Source: UBA4421 sp002704225
GTDB lineage: Bacteria; Pseudomonadota; Gammaproteobacteria; Pseudomonadales; Azotimanducaceae
Length of the DNA: 64,000 nucleotides
NCBI GenBank assembly: GCA_902556425.1
Contig: CACDWG010000001.1
Coordinates: forward strand, 220,411 to 284,410
Direction: 5' to 3'
Under the pieces are notes generated by a model. It worked only from the letters and a program-made list of their open reading frames with translations, was not told the origin of the DNA and ran no database searches. This document shows, piece by piece, positions 9,804 to 19,083 of this stretch (position 1 is its first letter; the number at the start of each line of letters is the position of its first letter). The position numbers and the translations under genes are program-made.

Positions 9804-10967
9804 ATGAGTTATCCACTTGCCGGACTTAAAGTCCTCGATTTATCGCGTGTTTTAGCGGGGCCATTTGCAGGACGAATGCTCAGTGACTTGGGTGCCGACG
9901 TTGTCAAACTCGAGCCGCCGGAAGGTGACGTTACCCGACACTGGGGAGTCAAACGTCGCGGTATTTCTGGCTACTACCATCAGCAGAACGCTGGAAAGCG
10001 CAATATTGCGGTAGACCTACGACATCCGAAAGGCCTGTGGGTTGCAAAATCACTTGTGGCAGAGGCAGATGTGCTGATCGAAAATTTCCGGCCGGATGTT
10101 ATGCAGCGATTGGGACTCGATTACGACACGTTGGCCGACATAAATCCGCGCTTGATCATGCTGTCTATCTCCGGTTTTGGCGCAAACAATGCTGACAGCC
10201 GCCGAGCAGCCTACGCTCCCATCATTCATGCTGAGACTGGGCTAATCGCTCGACACGCAGAGTTAACGGGTGCGTTTCCAGCGGAACTGCCGCTTTCCGT
10301 TGCAGATACGAATGCCTCGATGCATGGCCTCGTTGGTCTGCTGGCAGCGTTATACGCAAGAGAACAATCCGGGCGAGGCGACCATGTGGAGATCTCCATG
10401 GTTGATGCAACGGTGGTGACAAACGATGGGATGCACTATGCCCTCGAAGGCGTAAATATGGGCGTCACCAATGAAGTGCACGAAACTGCTGGTGGTTTGC
10501 TCATGCTCGCGGGTGAGTTTAGATACATTTGGAAATTACTCAGCACGGTTTATAAGGTGAGCGACGGCCTGGAAGAGACGCAAGACGTTTCGCTTGAAGA
10601 AAAAATCAAAGCGCGTCGTGCGGCCTCCAAACATTTTTTCACAGAGACCTGCCGCAATAGGGAAGACGTCATTCAGGCGCTCGATCGAATGAACATCGCT
10701 TGGGGCGATGTCAGGTCGGCATCTGATGTGCAGGATCTGGCCTCGGTGGCAGCGCGAAACTCAATTGCAGAGGTCGATGATCGAGCAGGCGGCAAGCGCT
10801 TGATTCCGTCATCACCTTATCGATACAGGCACCTGGAGTCACGAGTCAGGGCCGGAGCCCCTCATCTGGGCGAGCATAACGAAGAAGTATTGAAACAATG
10901 GTTGGGTTGGTCACCGGAGCAAATCAGCAATGTCGAATCAGCATTTTTAACCACAACACGAGAATAA
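9804..10967 (+). CDS. CaiB/BaiF family (class III) CoA-transferase
   Basis: A 387-residue family III CoA-transferase. The N-terminus LAGLKVLDLSRVLAGPFAGRMLSDLGADVVKLE is the family hallmark and includes the CoA-contacting region, and the expected catalytic Asp falls in SVADTNASMHG. These enzymes move CoA between carboxylic acids, or from an acyl-CoA to an acid, without ATP. It lies 23 bases after the monooxygenase and 15 bases before an SDR, so the three are likely one transcript. A reasonable inference is that it activates an acid produced after ketone cleavage. Alternatives within the family include racemases, for example alpha-methylacyl-CoA racemase. Confidence 0.88.
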   Translation: MSYPLAGLKVLDLSRVLAGPFAGRMLSDLGADVVKLEPPEGDVTRHWGVKRRGISGYYHQQNAGKRNIAVDLRHPKGLWVAKSLVAEADVLIENFRPDVMQRLGLDYDTLADINPRLIMLSISGFGANNADSRRAAYAPIIHAETGLIARHAELTGAFPAELPLSVADTNASMHGLVGLLAALYAREQSGRGDHVEISMVDATVVTNDGMHYALEGVNMGVTNEVHETAGGLLMLAGEFRYIWKLLSTVYKVSDGLEETQDVSLEEKIKARRAASKHFFTETCRNREDVIQALDRMNIAWGDVRSASDVQDLASVAARNSIAEVDDRAGGKRLIPSSPYRYRHLESRVRAGAPHLGEHNEEVLKQWLGWSPEQISNVESAFLTTTRE

Positions 10968-10982
10968 GAGGGAGAGTGCGCG

Positions 10983-11813
10983 ATGCAGGAATTTTCTGGG
11001 CGAACTGCGGTCATTACCGGTGCTGCCAGTGGTATTGGGCTAGGCATGGCAAGGTCTTTTGCAAAGCGCGGCATGCAGTTGGTGCTTGCCGACTTAAATG
11101 AAGAGCTCTTGCAAGCTGCGGAGCAGGAATTTTTGGATGCCGGTGTCGAAGTTGTAAGCCAAATTTGTGACGCATCCAAACTTGATCATGTGGAGCGTCT
11201 GGCTAATACCGCTATGGATCGCTTTGGGGGTGTTCATGTGGTGTGCAGTAATGCCGGTGTTGGTATTCCAACCTCCGCTCGCAACGTCAAGCTGTCGGAC
11301 TGGGAATGGATTATCAACGTCGACTTGTGGGGGCCGATCTATGCGGTGAAAACGTTTTTGCCGCTAATTGAGGCTCAGGGCGAAGGGCATATTAACGCGA
11401 CGTCTTCGATGGCGGGTTTGATCTCGTCACAAATGATGGGCGCTTACAATGTTGCCAAACACGGTGTTGTCGCACTGATGGCGGCCACAGAGCGGGAGCT
11501 GCGAGCCAAGCAGAGCAATGTAAGGGCTTCCGTATTGTGTCCTGGGCCTATCAACACGAACATCAGTCGCCATTCGGTCGACTATCGTCCGGGCCGGGGT
11601 AAGCCCAAAAATGACAATGAAAAGGCTGGGAAACTAGCGGGGAATATCCAGTCGGCGTTGGAACAGGGTATGCACCCTGATGAGGTAGGTGAACTTGTTG
11701 CCAGCGCCATTGAAGAGGAAAAGTTCTGGATTCTGACGCATCCTCGTTGGGCCAAGGCGGTACAAAAACAACTGGATGCAATGGTGGATGAACAGACACT
11801 CACGCGCGCATGA
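10983..11813 (+). CDS. Short-chain dehydrogenase/reductase (SDR)
   Basis: A 276-residue classical SDR. The cofactor motif TGAASGIG is near residue 13, NAG (CSNAGVG) near residue 89, and the catalytic Ser-Tyr-Lys set appears in TSSMAG and YNVAK. An Asp ending strand beta-2 (LADLN) points to NAD(H) over NADP(H). GGGAG lies upstream of the ATG. It is the third gene of the monooxygenase / CoA-transferase run and could oxidise an alcohol to the ketone used by the monooxygenase. That role is inference from position only. Confidence 0.88.
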   Translation: MQEFSGRTAVITGAASGIGLGMARSFAKRGMQLVLADLNEELLQAAEQEFLDAGVEVVSQICDASKLDHVERLANTAMDRFGGVHVVCSNAGVGIPTSARNVKLSDWEWIINVDLWGPIYAVKTFLPLIEAQGEGHINATSSMAGLISSQMMGAYNVAKHGVVALMAATERELRAKQSNVRASVLCPGPINTNISRHSVDYRPGRGKPKNDNEKAGKLAGNIQSALEQGMHPDEVGELVASAIEEEKFWILTHPRWAKAVQKQLDAMVDEQTLTRA

Positions 11814-11878
11814 ATGTTTTGGCAAGCAGGGGCGACATCAAACCACGTCGTAGCGGTCGCGTTCAGGTGAGTGTTAAC

Positions 11879-12448
11879 TCAAACCAACCGAGTCACAACA
11901 CGACGCGGCGAGTTTCTTGTGTCAGCAAATTTCGCAACATCAAGGGCCACCCGCCGCTTGCCCTCTGGAGAATCATAAAACTTATTCCGCAGGTCGTCTT
12001 CGTTAGCAAAACAGCACAGCGCTAAACCGTTCCAGTCTTCGCCTGAAAATCGGTGCACGACGGATAGTTGATAGTAATGCGTCATGGCGGTATGCACATC
12101 CAATGCGATAGGCGCATGCTGCTCGCGCCAATGCGTGTCCGCTGCCTTGGGGCCAATTTCTGGATTTGCCACCATTGGAAAGACGCCCGCGATCACCGGC
12201 AACATATCGTGGTCAAGCATGCTCAGAGGTTGATTTAATACGGCGCGCTCATTGACGAGATACAAACCCACATCTGTGTGTTGCTTGAGATCCATGAGGC
12301 TTTCAGAAGTGCCGAGAACAAGCGCTGCGAAGGGGAGGTGTTCGGTCGTTTCCGCTGACGCCTCAAACATAAGGCTTTGGCTCGCTTTAGCCACTTTCCT
12401 CGCTTCTGGTTTATCCGCAAAAACTGCCGCTATTTTTAGTGTGGACAT
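11879..12448 (-). CDS. EthD-domain-like protein
   Basis: A 189-residue cytoplasmic protein. The C-terminal half has the pattern HWREQHAP, then DWNGLALCCF, FYDSPEGKR and a final DVAKFAD. This matches the dimeric alpha/beta-barrel EthD-type fold, in which an N-terminal H-W-R-x2-H and a later S-P and F-x-D recur. The N-terminal half may be a degenerate second copy. EthD-like proteins are often found with oxygenase or SDR genes for ethers, ketones or polyketides, with poorly known roles. AAGGAG precedes the ATG. It sits 11 bases after an SDR on the same strand, so the pair is probably co-transcribed. The family call is moderate. Confidence 0.55.
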   Translation of the reverse strand: MSTLKIAAVFADKPEARKVAKASQSLMFEASAETTEHLPFAALVLGTSESLMDLKQHTDVGLYLVNERAVLNQPLSMLDHDMLPVIAGVFPMVANPEIGPKAADTHWREQHAPIALDVHTAMTHYYQLSVVHRFSGEDWNGLALCCFANEDDLRNKFYDSPEGKRRVALDVAKFADTRNSPRRVVTRLV

Positions 12449-12459
12449 GTAAATTCTCC

Positions 12460-13218
12460 TTAGCGTGTTTTGTCGCCTGGGGCGCGAATCACATAACGTG
12501 GTTTATCTGCACGCAACCTGACCCAGCTTTTGCCACTCTCGGGTTCTTCCATGAGTTCGACCACGTCCTTTGCAAGATCCTCAGGGGCCATAAAAAGGGC
12601 GTCATTGGTCTTTTGGGCGTGAGGTATGATTTCAGTGGCTACGGCGCCAGGGCAAAGGGCATGTATACGAATGCCTCGTCTGGCGAGCTCCGGTGCCAAG
12701 CTTCGCACGAGGCCAACCACCGCGTGCTTGCTCATCGCATAAAGCGGGTCAATTGCGTAAGGGGTTACACCAGCGAGAGATGCGGTCACAACGATTGCCG
12801 CGCCAGGCGCCAACAGCGGCAACAGCGTCTGCAAGCCGAACACGACCCCGTCGACATTGACACTCATCATACGCCGGTAGCGCTCTAAGGTTGCTGCCTC
12901 TAGCTGATACTCAGATAACGGTACGTCTGGCGGCGCAATTTGAATGCCTGCATTGAGGTGAATGAACGTTGGCGAGCCCAGACGTGCGCTTTCAGAGGCT
13001 AGGTAGTCCGCGAATTGCTGCCATTGATCGAGATCGCCAACATCCAAAACCCGGTACAGCGCGCCAGTCTCTTCTGCTAGCGCTGAACCTTTGGCGTCAT
13101 CGACGTCCAGCGCAAGCACATTAGCCCCAGAGTGTCTCACAGCTCTGACAACGGCTGCGCCGATACCCGATGCCGCGCCTGTTACAATCCAAAATCCAGC
13201 GTTGTCGTTTTGATCCAC
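12460..13218 (-). CDS. Short-chain dehydrogenase/reductase (SDR)
   Basis: A 252-residue classical SDR with TGAASGIG (near residue 13), a VLALDVDD segment indicating NAD preference, LNAGIQ, and the catalytic YAMSK. The start is a GTG with AGGAG eight bases upstream. It precedes the EthD-like gene in a two-gene minus-strand unit convergent with the monooxygenase cluster. The grouping of two SDRs, an EthD-like protein, a BVMO and a CoA-transferase suggests one degradative pathway, though nothing fixes the substrate. Confidence 0.85.
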   Translation of the reverse strand: MDQNDNAGFWIVTGAASGIGAAVVRAVRHSGANVLALDVDDAKGSALAEETGALYRVLDVGDLDQWQQFADYLASESARLGSPTFIHLNAGIQIAPPDVPLSEYQLEAATLERYRRMMSVNVDGVVFGLQTLLPLLAPGAAIVVTASLAGVTPYAIDPLYAMSKHAVVGLVRSLAPELARRGIRIHALCPGAVATEIIPHAQKTNDALFMAPEDLAKDVVELMEEPESGKSWVRLRADKPRYVIRAPGDKTR

Positions 13219-13635
13219 GTTTAAATCTCCTGGAGCCTAGTATTTGACGAATACCACGCAGTGCCTTGTTCTGCTAAGCCGCTTCCGACTTTACGAAGAC
13301 AATTATCCGTTACCGAACACTGATTGATGTAGAGCGACCGTGCAAGGTGAACTTCAGCACCCGCCGATTGTGCCTGAAAGTCGTTCTCTGTTCCGGCTGA
13401 GGCTGGCATGATCTCTTTGGTGAAATTGCGGTGCTTACGGATTGACAAGCGATTCGGGCTGCAGAGAGTTCATGGTGATTGAGATGGGCAAACGGCGAGT
13501 AAAGGACTGCTGATGCTGGATGGAAGGCAGGTAGCGATAAAGGCTGATGCTTGGCAGTCTAGCGTAACCGTTGAACAAGCTGCCTTGGTGTTAGCTGTTT
13601 CGAGGCGTGATGGACTTTAGTGGAGACAAGAGTAG
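13219..13635. other. Intergenic stretch without a convincing gene
   Basis: 417 bases between divergent genes. A 75-codon minus-strand frame (13221-13448) has no family features and would abut the SDR start; I do not accept it. The region must contain promoters for both flanking units. No repeats or RNA gene were recognised. Confidence 0.45.
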
Positions 13636-14097
13636 ATGACCCTTACTGTTAGAAATGCAAGACAGAATGACAGCCAACGCTGCATGGAATTACTTCAGAG
13701 CCTCGCAAGTTTTACCGGTGGCTCAACCGACCCCCTAGCGCCCGAAATTTTCGACCAGCTTCTCGATAACACCCGGGGCGAGGTTTTTGTTGCGGAAGGA
13801 GGCGGTAGAATCCTCGGCATGGCTTCAGTTTCATACAACCTCGCGATGCGATATGGCGGTGAGTACTGCCAACTTGAGGAGCTAATCGTCGATCCCGCCG
13901 GTCGTGGTCAGAACATCGGAGGCCGTTTGGTGGAAAAAACGGTCGAGCAGGCAAAATTGCGGGGATGCGCGGAGTACGGCCTATATCTGGTTGAGACCAC
14001 CGAGCAAAACCTGCCTTTCTACGAAAAGTACGGATTCAAAAAGGTTGGCTCAGAACTAAGGCAGTCCTTGAGAAGCGAATACTGCCAAAACAGGTAG
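13636..14097 (+). CDS. GNAT family N-acetyltransferase
   Basis: A 153-residue GCN5-related acetyltransferase. Acetyl-CoA binding motif A is LEELIVDPAGRGQNIGGRLV, giving the expected R-G-x-x-I-G pattern. The C-terminal YEKYGFKKVG is motif B. Such enzymes transfer acetyl from acetyl-CoA to an amine on a small molecule, peptide or protein. The N-terminal portion has no additional domain. The following gene is 44 bases downstream on the same strand but unrelated in type. The substrate is unknown. Confidence 0.85.
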   Translation: MTLTVRNARQNDSQRCMELLQSLASFTGGSTDPLAPEIFDQLLDNTRGEVFVAEGGGRILGMASVSYNLAMRYGGEYCQLEELIVDPAGRGQNIGGRLVEKTVEQAKLRGCAEYGLYLVETTEQNLPFYEKYGFKKVGSELRQSLRSEYCQNR

Positions 14098-14141
14098 AGA
14101 GTAGCGCTAACGTAGCGGTCTAAAGAGGAGATACGAAATCG

Positions 14142-14636
14142 GTGAGACGGTTGGTGATGGGGCTGATGTTGGTGTCTCTCGTTCGCTCAAGTTGGGGTGA
14201 GCAGCAGCTGACGGACGTGTCGATAGAAAAACCCGATGCTTTTTCGCTGATATGTGCCTTCGCCGCGAAAAACCAAATTTTTGAAATCACCTTGGTGTTT
14301 GGGGAAAAACAACGAGAGGGGAAGCTCGAGGTTTTCGATACTCGCCACAAAGTCGTCGTTGAGAGTGTTAGGGCGCCGGTGACGCACGAAAACGGTTCTT
14401 GGGTCTTAAAGACAATCAACGACAGCGATTCAGTGGCGACGTTTCGAGAACACAGAATTGGCAAGTCAAACTTCGCTTACGAAAGACGCTCACTGATACA
14501 GATGGGCAAAACACCGCCACTGGTCACGTTAGATCGAGGCCAGTGCAGTAGGCTAAGGGAGCTTCATAGGAAGGGACAAACCTCTGGAGGTCGCCTTGAA
14601 GAGAAGCGGATGGTTGGTGAGGTCATCGAAGAATGA
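14142..14636 (+). CDS. Small exported protein of unknown function
   Basis: A 164-residue protein starting at GTG 14142, with AAGAGGAG a little far upstream. The N-terminal signal peptide ends in RSSWGE, as in the protein at 4109-4480. The mature part is charged, with a Lys/Arg/Glu-rich tail, and has two cysteines far apart. No family is recognised. Its stop overlaps the start of the next exported-protein gene (ATGA), so the two are translationally coupled and may act together in the periplasm. Confidence 0.6.
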   Translation: MRRLVMGLMLVSLVRSSWGEQQLTDVSIEKPDAFSLICAFAAKNQIFEITLVFGEKQREGKLEVFDTRHKVVVESVRAPVTHENGSWVLKTINDSDSVATFREHRIGKSNFAYERRSLIQMGKTPPLVTLDRGQCSRLRELHRKGQTSGGRLEEKRMVGEVIEE

Positions 14637-14926
14637 GAACGGTATTGAGTGGTGTGTTCTTGCTGTGTCTGACGGGCTTAAGTTGGGCTGAGCCCTGCTC
14701 AGTCCCATTGCCTGACCAATGCTCGAATCTCGGTTGCGTTAACGATGAAATGCGATCCTGTGAGTCTAAGGCTGACGTCAAAAGACTCAGTCAAACGCCG
14801 GCCGCAAAAGAAAACATCAATATTTGCCTTCGCAAAGCGGTCAAAGATCAATCGAAAGCCTTAACAGTCGATGCTGTCGTTGCCGCTCTCGTTACTTGCC
14901 AGAATGTGGACGCTGCTGAGTCGTAA
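14633..14926 (+). CDS. Small exported cysteine-rich protein
   Basis: A 97-residue protein with a signal peptide ending GLSWAE and a mature chain of about 78 residues containing six cysteines, an even number that could form three disulfides. The spacing (PCSVP, DQCSN, LGCVN, RSCES, then NICLR and VTCQN) suggests a small helical disulfide-stabilised domain. No family is recognised. It overlaps the upstream exported-protein gene by four bases, a strong sign that the two are made together. Confidence 0.6.
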   Translation: MRTVLSGVFLLCLTGLSWAEPCSVPLPDQCSNLGCVNDEMRSCESKADVKRLSQTPAAKENINICLRKAVKDQSKALTVDAVVAALVTCQNVDAAES

Positions 14927-15047
14927 AACGCACCAACGCAGGTTTGCTGTTGCCACTAAATCGGGTCACGCTGGCGATGTATTGACAAAAGAGGCTAAAT
15001 TAGAGGCGCGACGCACCACGCCCAGACATCAGAACAGGAGAGATCGA

Positions 15048-16925
15048 ATGTCTAATCCCTTTGAGCCTCTTTCGGCAGCAGAAATCCAAGAAGCTGTTGC
15101 CATATTCCGCCAAGCCCACAGCGACGAGCGAGCAGTGTTCTGTTCATCGGGTCTAGAAGAGCCGGCAAAAACCGAGGTAAAAGCGGGTAGGGCCGCAGAC
15201 CGAGTAGTACGATTTTTGGGTACGGACAGCGAGTCCGACGGCGGCTTTGAGGTCCTGGTGAATCTCTCGAAAAAACAGGTGGATCGACTGGACCGATTGC
15301 CCATTGAGGCTCAAGCCCCGTACGGTTATCTGGATCTGGGTGTTGCCATTCAACTGACCAAGAACCATCCCGAATGGCTGGCAGCAGTGAAAGCCCGAGG
15401 GATTCCCTGCGACACCGATGAAGATCTTAAGCGTATTCAAATTGACCCATGGCCTGCAGGCGGGTATCCCGTGGTCGAGTTGCCAAAAGGGCATCGGGCG
15501 GTTCGCTGTATCGCCTTTGTGCGCGAAGATGCGACAGACAATGGCTACGCTCGCCCCATCCATGGTCTGATTTGCCACGTGGACGTGACGGATCAGCAGG
15601 TGGTTTTGGTGGAGGACTCTGGCTTGATACCCATGCCGCCACATTCTGGACGTTTCGATTCGGCTCACCAGCAAAGCACGCGGACTGACCTGAAAGACTT
15701 GGAGATCGTACAGCCCGAGGGGCCCAGCTTCGAGGTGGACGGTTACCGAGTGAAATGGCAGGGCTATGAGTTTTCTGTGTCCATGCATCCGGTGCACGGT
15801 TTGGTCTTGCATCAGCTGTCGCTGCAGGATCGGCCACTACTGTATCGAGCAGCGCTATCGGAAATGATCGTGCCCTATGGGGATAGCGACAACATGCACT
15901 CGTGGAAACACGTGCTGGATGCCTCGGAATACAACATGGGTATGTTGGTCAATTCCTTAAAGCTGGGCTGCGATTGTTTAGGTGAGATCTTCTATTTTGA
16001 CGTACATCAGGTGACTTGGGAGGGCAAGGTCAAGTCTGTAGAGAATGCCATCTGCATGCACGAGGAAGACTACGGTATTCAATGGAAACACTACGACAGC
16101 GAGTCTCAAACCAGTGAAGTGCGGCGCTCTCGGCGCTTGGTCATCAGTTCGATCTTTACCATCGGAAACTACGACTACGGCTTTTACTGGTACCTGTACC
16201 TCGACGGCACGATCCAAATGGAAATTAAGCTAACGGGCATCGTCGGCGTCAGCGCGGTGACGGCAGAAAGTCACAACCCCAGCCAATCACCATTGATTGC
16301 CGAGGGGTTGGCCTCGCCAGTACACCAGCATGTCTTTTGTTTTCGCCTAGACTGGGATTTAGACGGCGGTGCGAACTCGTTGTATGAAAGTCAGATTGAA
16401 GTTTTGCCGGTCAGTGATAGCAATCCAGACGGCACTCAGTTTCAATCCGTCTCCCGTCATTTGACCGGCGAGACTTCGGCAAAGCGAAACATTGCCCCAG
16501 AGCAAAGTCGCCACTGGAAGGTTGTGAATCCCACATCCTTGAACGGTTTGGGTAATCCCGTGTCGTACAAGCTTTTGCCTGCTGGGTCTCCGTCGCTGTT
16601 GGCCGCAGACAATTCGGCCGTGGCTCGTCGGGGTGCTTTTGGCAAGCATCATATCTGGGCAACGCCCTACACAGAGGGTGAGTTCAGCGCGGCAGGGGCG
16701 CATACCGTCATGCACGACGGTGGTGGCCTGCCCGAGTACACCAAAAACGATCGAGACATTGCCGAATGTGATCTGGTTATGTGGCATACCGTGGCTCTAA
16801 CCCACGTGCCACGGCCCGAAGATTGGCCAGTGATGCCGGTGGAATACACCGGTTTTCACCTGATACCCGTGGGTTTCTTTGATCGTAATCCCACATTGGA
16901 CTTACCCTCTAAGTGTCACTCGTAG
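15048..16925 (+). CDS. Primary amine oxidase (copper / topaquinone)
   Basis: A 625-residue copper amine oxidase. The topaquinone consensus N-Y-D/E is N374-Y375-D376 in TIGNYDYG, where Y375 is the residue self-converted to the quinone cofactor. The three copper ligands are visible as H426-x-H428 (HQHVF) and H586 (LTHVPRPEDWP). The reaction is RCH2NH2 + O2 + H2O to aldehyde, NH3 and H2O2. No signal peptide is seen at the chosen start, which has AGGAG seven bases upstream, so it is probably cytoplasmic, unlike E. coli TynA. The open frame extends upstream into the previous gene, but that part is not coding-like for this family. It stands alone and converges with the LLM gene. Confidence 0.93.
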   Translation: MSNPFEPLSAAEIQEAVAIFRQAHSDERAVFCSSGLEEPAKTEVKAGRAADRVVRFLGTDSESDGGFEVLVNLSKKQVDRLDRLPIEAQAPYGYLDLGVAIQLTKNHPEWLAAVKARGIPCDTDEDLKRIQIDPWPAGGYPVVELPKGHRAVRCIAFVREDATDNGYARPIHGLICHVDVTDQQVVLVEDSGLIPMPPHSGRFDSAHQQSTRTDLKDLEIVQPEGPSFEVDGYRVKWQGYEFSVSMHPVHGLVLHQLSLQDRPLLYRAALSEMIVPYGDSDNMHSWKHVLDASEYNMGMLVNSLKLGCDCLGEIFYFDVHQVTWEGKVKSVENAICMHEEDYGIQWKHYDSESQTSEVRRSRRLVISSIFTIGNYDYGFYWYLYLDGTIQMEIKLTGIVGVSAVTAESHNPSQSPLIAEGLASPVHQHVFCFRLDWDLDGGANSLYESQIEVLPVSDSNPDGTQFQSVSRHLTGETSAKRNIAPEQSRHWKVVNPTSLNGLGNPVSYKLLPAGSPSLLAADNSAVARRGAFGKHHIWATPYTEGEFSAAGAHTVMHDGGGLPEYTKNDRDIAECDLVMWHTVALTHVPRPEDWPVMPVEYTGFHLIPVGFFDRNPTLDLPSKCHS

Positions 16926-17047
16926 GAAGGGGATTTTGAGGCCGCAGCCGTAATTCAGCGAGAAGCCGGTGCAATGTCCCGGCATCTCGAGGGTTCCGCC
17001 CTAGGCTTCGGCACTGGGGCGGTATTGAAGTCTGTCTGGGCGACCCT

Positions 17048-17068
17048 CTGGCCCGTCGAGAGGGCCAG
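17048..17068. terminator. Candidate bidirectional hairpin between convergent genes
   Basis: CTGGCCC and GGGCCAG form a perfect seven-base stem around a seven-base loop. It sits between the converging amine oxidase and LLM genes. There is no clear T-run on either side, so termination is inferred from position and stem strength. Confidence 0.4.
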
Positions 17069-17097
17069 TGAGGTCTGCCAGTGGCTGCAACGGCAGC

Positions 17098-17946
17098 CTA
17101 AGCAATCACCTGTTCGGCTACTTTGTGCAGGCGCTCTACCGGGTCGCCTTCACCCATCATGGGCATGACAACCCGAGTTACGCCGACGGCTTCCAGTTCA
17201 GCCAAAAACTCTTTTCCGCCAACGCCTGGCCACATGCAGGTGATTTCAATCTCGGAAAGGTCTCGGCCAATGGCGTCGCATTCCTTCCTCAGGCTGTCCA
17301 TGTGCCCTTTGAGTTCAGCCGGATCGCCACTCGGTGCAAACCAGCCGTTGCCCAACTGGGCGGTTCGCTTAAAGATCTTACCTTTGACGCCGCCCATGAC
17401 CACGGGGAAAGGGTTTTGAATGGGCAGTGGATAGCTTTTGAACCCATGCCAAGAAATAAAATCACTCTCGTGTTCAACCACCTCGCCAGACCAGATTTTG
17501 CGCATGCCTGCCACGTAGTCGTCAAAACGTGCACCACGGCGCTCGAAGGGCACGCCCAAGGCATCGAACTCTTCCCGCAGCCAGCCGATTCCTACTCCCA
17601 GCATGAATCTGCCGTTAGAAATGAAGTCAAGGCTGGCGGCCTGCTTGGCCATGTAGATGGGATTTACTTGCGAAAGAATGTTCACCCCGGTAGCCAGACG
17701 CAGGGTCTTGGTAGACGCTGCTACGGCGGACAGGGCGATCAGAGGGTCGACGAAGTTGGTTTCGGGGGCTGCGCCCATGTTGCCGGATTTGTTGTAAGGG
17801 TATTTTGAATCGTAGTTCACCGGCACGATCACGTGTTCGAAAGTCCACACCGACTCATAGCCCAGTGATTCCACCAATTGCGCTGTTTGTACGATTTGAT
17901 CTGCCGACTGCACGCCGATGTTGATTGGAATGATGCCTACTTTCAT
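17098..17946 (-). CDS. Luciferase-like (LLM class) flavin or F420 oxidoreductase
   Basis: A 282-residue protein of the bacterial luciferase / F420-dependent TIM-barrel family. Features include the N-terminal VGIIPINIG strand, SVWTFEHV with the family's EH pair, LATGVNILSQVNP, and the LGVGIGWLREEFDALG block that marks the TIGR03619-like group. Members use F420 or FMN; which one cannot be read from sequence. It lies in a region with a DUF385-type protein (19844-20266), another F420-associated family. Confidence in the family is high and in the cofactor low. Confidence 0.85.
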   Translation of the reverse strand: MKVGIIPINIGVQSADQIVQTAQLVESLGYESVWTFEHVIVPVNYDSKYPYNKSGNMGAAPETNFVDPLIALSAVAASTKTLRLATGVNILSQVNPIYMAKQAASLDFISNGRFMLGVGIGWLREEFDALGVPFERRGARFDDYVAGMRKIWSGEVVEHESDFISWHGFKSYPLPIQNPFPVVMGGVKGKIFKRTAQLGNGWFAPSGDPAELKGHMDSLRKECDAIGRDLSEIEITCMWPGVGGKEFLAELEAVGVTRVVMPMMGEGDPVERLHKVAEQVIA

Positions 17947-18120
17947 TTTCTGACCCTCGTGCTGTAAAAGCCTTGATGGTTCGGGATATTGTCTCTAGAT
18001 GCAATGCTCTCGCCTAACGTAAAGCTCATCTAGACGTTTCGGGCAGCATTGTAGGCCGTCGAGGATTTCGAGTCGCAATGGAGCTTTGGGGAAGTTCCGG
18101 TGACCGCGAACAGTGCGAGT

Positions 18121-19065
18121 TTAATCCTGCAGAAAGTGGCTGACTCTTGCATGCAGTTGGTGGCGATGCTTTTCCAGCAACAGCGAGTGAGTACCCTGAC
18201 CAATCACTGTAATCTCTTTGCTTGGTGCATGAGTTAGACGCTCAAACAGCCGTTGCCCTTGAGCCGGTGTGGTTTCGACGTCTCGGTCCCCGACGATGAT
18301 AAGCACAGGTGAACGAATCAGGCTGGGATCGTACCAGTCAGCGCCTGTTTCTCGACATTGGCTGTAGTCCTTCATGACGCCGGTAGGTGCTCGTAACACG
18401 CCTGTTTCGTCGAATCTGGGGTCGCAGCTGGCAGTGTGCTGGCACCAACGTCGGCGCGCCTGTTCGCTGATCATGTCGTCGATTTCCCGAGCGTCCAGTC
18501 CTGTGGCCCACCGACGCATCATGTTTTCCACGTCCACGGTCCGATAAGCCCCAAGCGCGTTAGCTGGCTTCCCCGTCGGTTCTAGCCCCTCAATCCACAG
18601 GGCACCGCTGAGCACAAGGCGGTCTATGTTGTCCGGGTGCTGTCCCGTGTAGCTGGCGCAGATGGCAGTACCCCAGCTATAACCGATTAAGTTAACGCTC
18701 TGAATGTGTCGGCTATGGAGAATGTGCGAGACGGCATTTTCCACCTCCAAAACTGCGTGGGCGGTGTCCACCAAGGGTGGGTGGTTCGTCGGAGCCTGAT
18801 CCATTTCATTGGGACGGTCTGATTGGCCGTAGCCCAGCAGATCCAAGCACCACGCATCGAAGCCTTGTTCGGCCATGAGGTCCATCCATGACTGACCATC
18901 AATCGCGTAATCAAAGGTGTCCGTGGCGCCGTAGGTTGCACCGTGAACGAACAGTGCGGTTTTGCTGGCCGAGCCAGATTGGGGATTTTCTAGGCGCTTG
19001 TTGCGCAACAGCACTTCGTAGCCGTCTAGGGCGCTGGGGATTCGATGATCAGTGGTCACAATCAT
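18121..19065 (-). CDS. Alpha/beta hydrolase
   Basis: A 314-residue alpha/beta-hydrolase-fold protein. The oxyanion strand region reads FVHGATYG, the nucleophile elbow is GYSWGT, the acid is in VGDRDVET and the catalytic histidine in GQGTHSLLLE. It has no signal peptide. Possible activities include esterase, lactonase or C-C hydrolase. In a neighbourhood with a BVMO, a lactone or ester hydrolase would fit, but that is inference. It is followed by an LLM gene and preceded by a small lipoprotein gene on the same strand. Confidence 0.85.
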   Translation of the reverse strand: MIVTTDHRIPSALDGYEVLLRNKRLENPQSGSASKTALFVHGATYGATDTFDYAIDGQSWMDLMAEQGFDAWCLDLLGYGQSDRPNEMDQAPTNHPPLVDTAHAVLEVENAVSHILHSRHIQSVNLIGYSWGTAICASYTGQHPDNIDRLVLSGALWIEGLEPTGKPANALGAYRTVDVENMMRRWATGLDAREIDDMISEQARRRWCQHTASCDPRFDETGVLRAPTGVMKDYSQCRETGADWYDPSLIRSPVLIIVGDRDVETTPAQGQRLFERLTHAPSKEITVIGQGTHSLLLEKHRHQLHARVSHFLQD

Positions 19066-19083
19066 GGGGGGCTCAAATGCCGG

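Noticed and set aside
13221..13448. 75-codon minus-strand frame before the SDR
   Set aside because: No ribosome site, no family, and it abuts the SDR start.
15153..15812. 219-codon minus-strand frame opposite the amine oxidase
   Set aside because: Opposite a gene with full catalytic motifs; no independent support.
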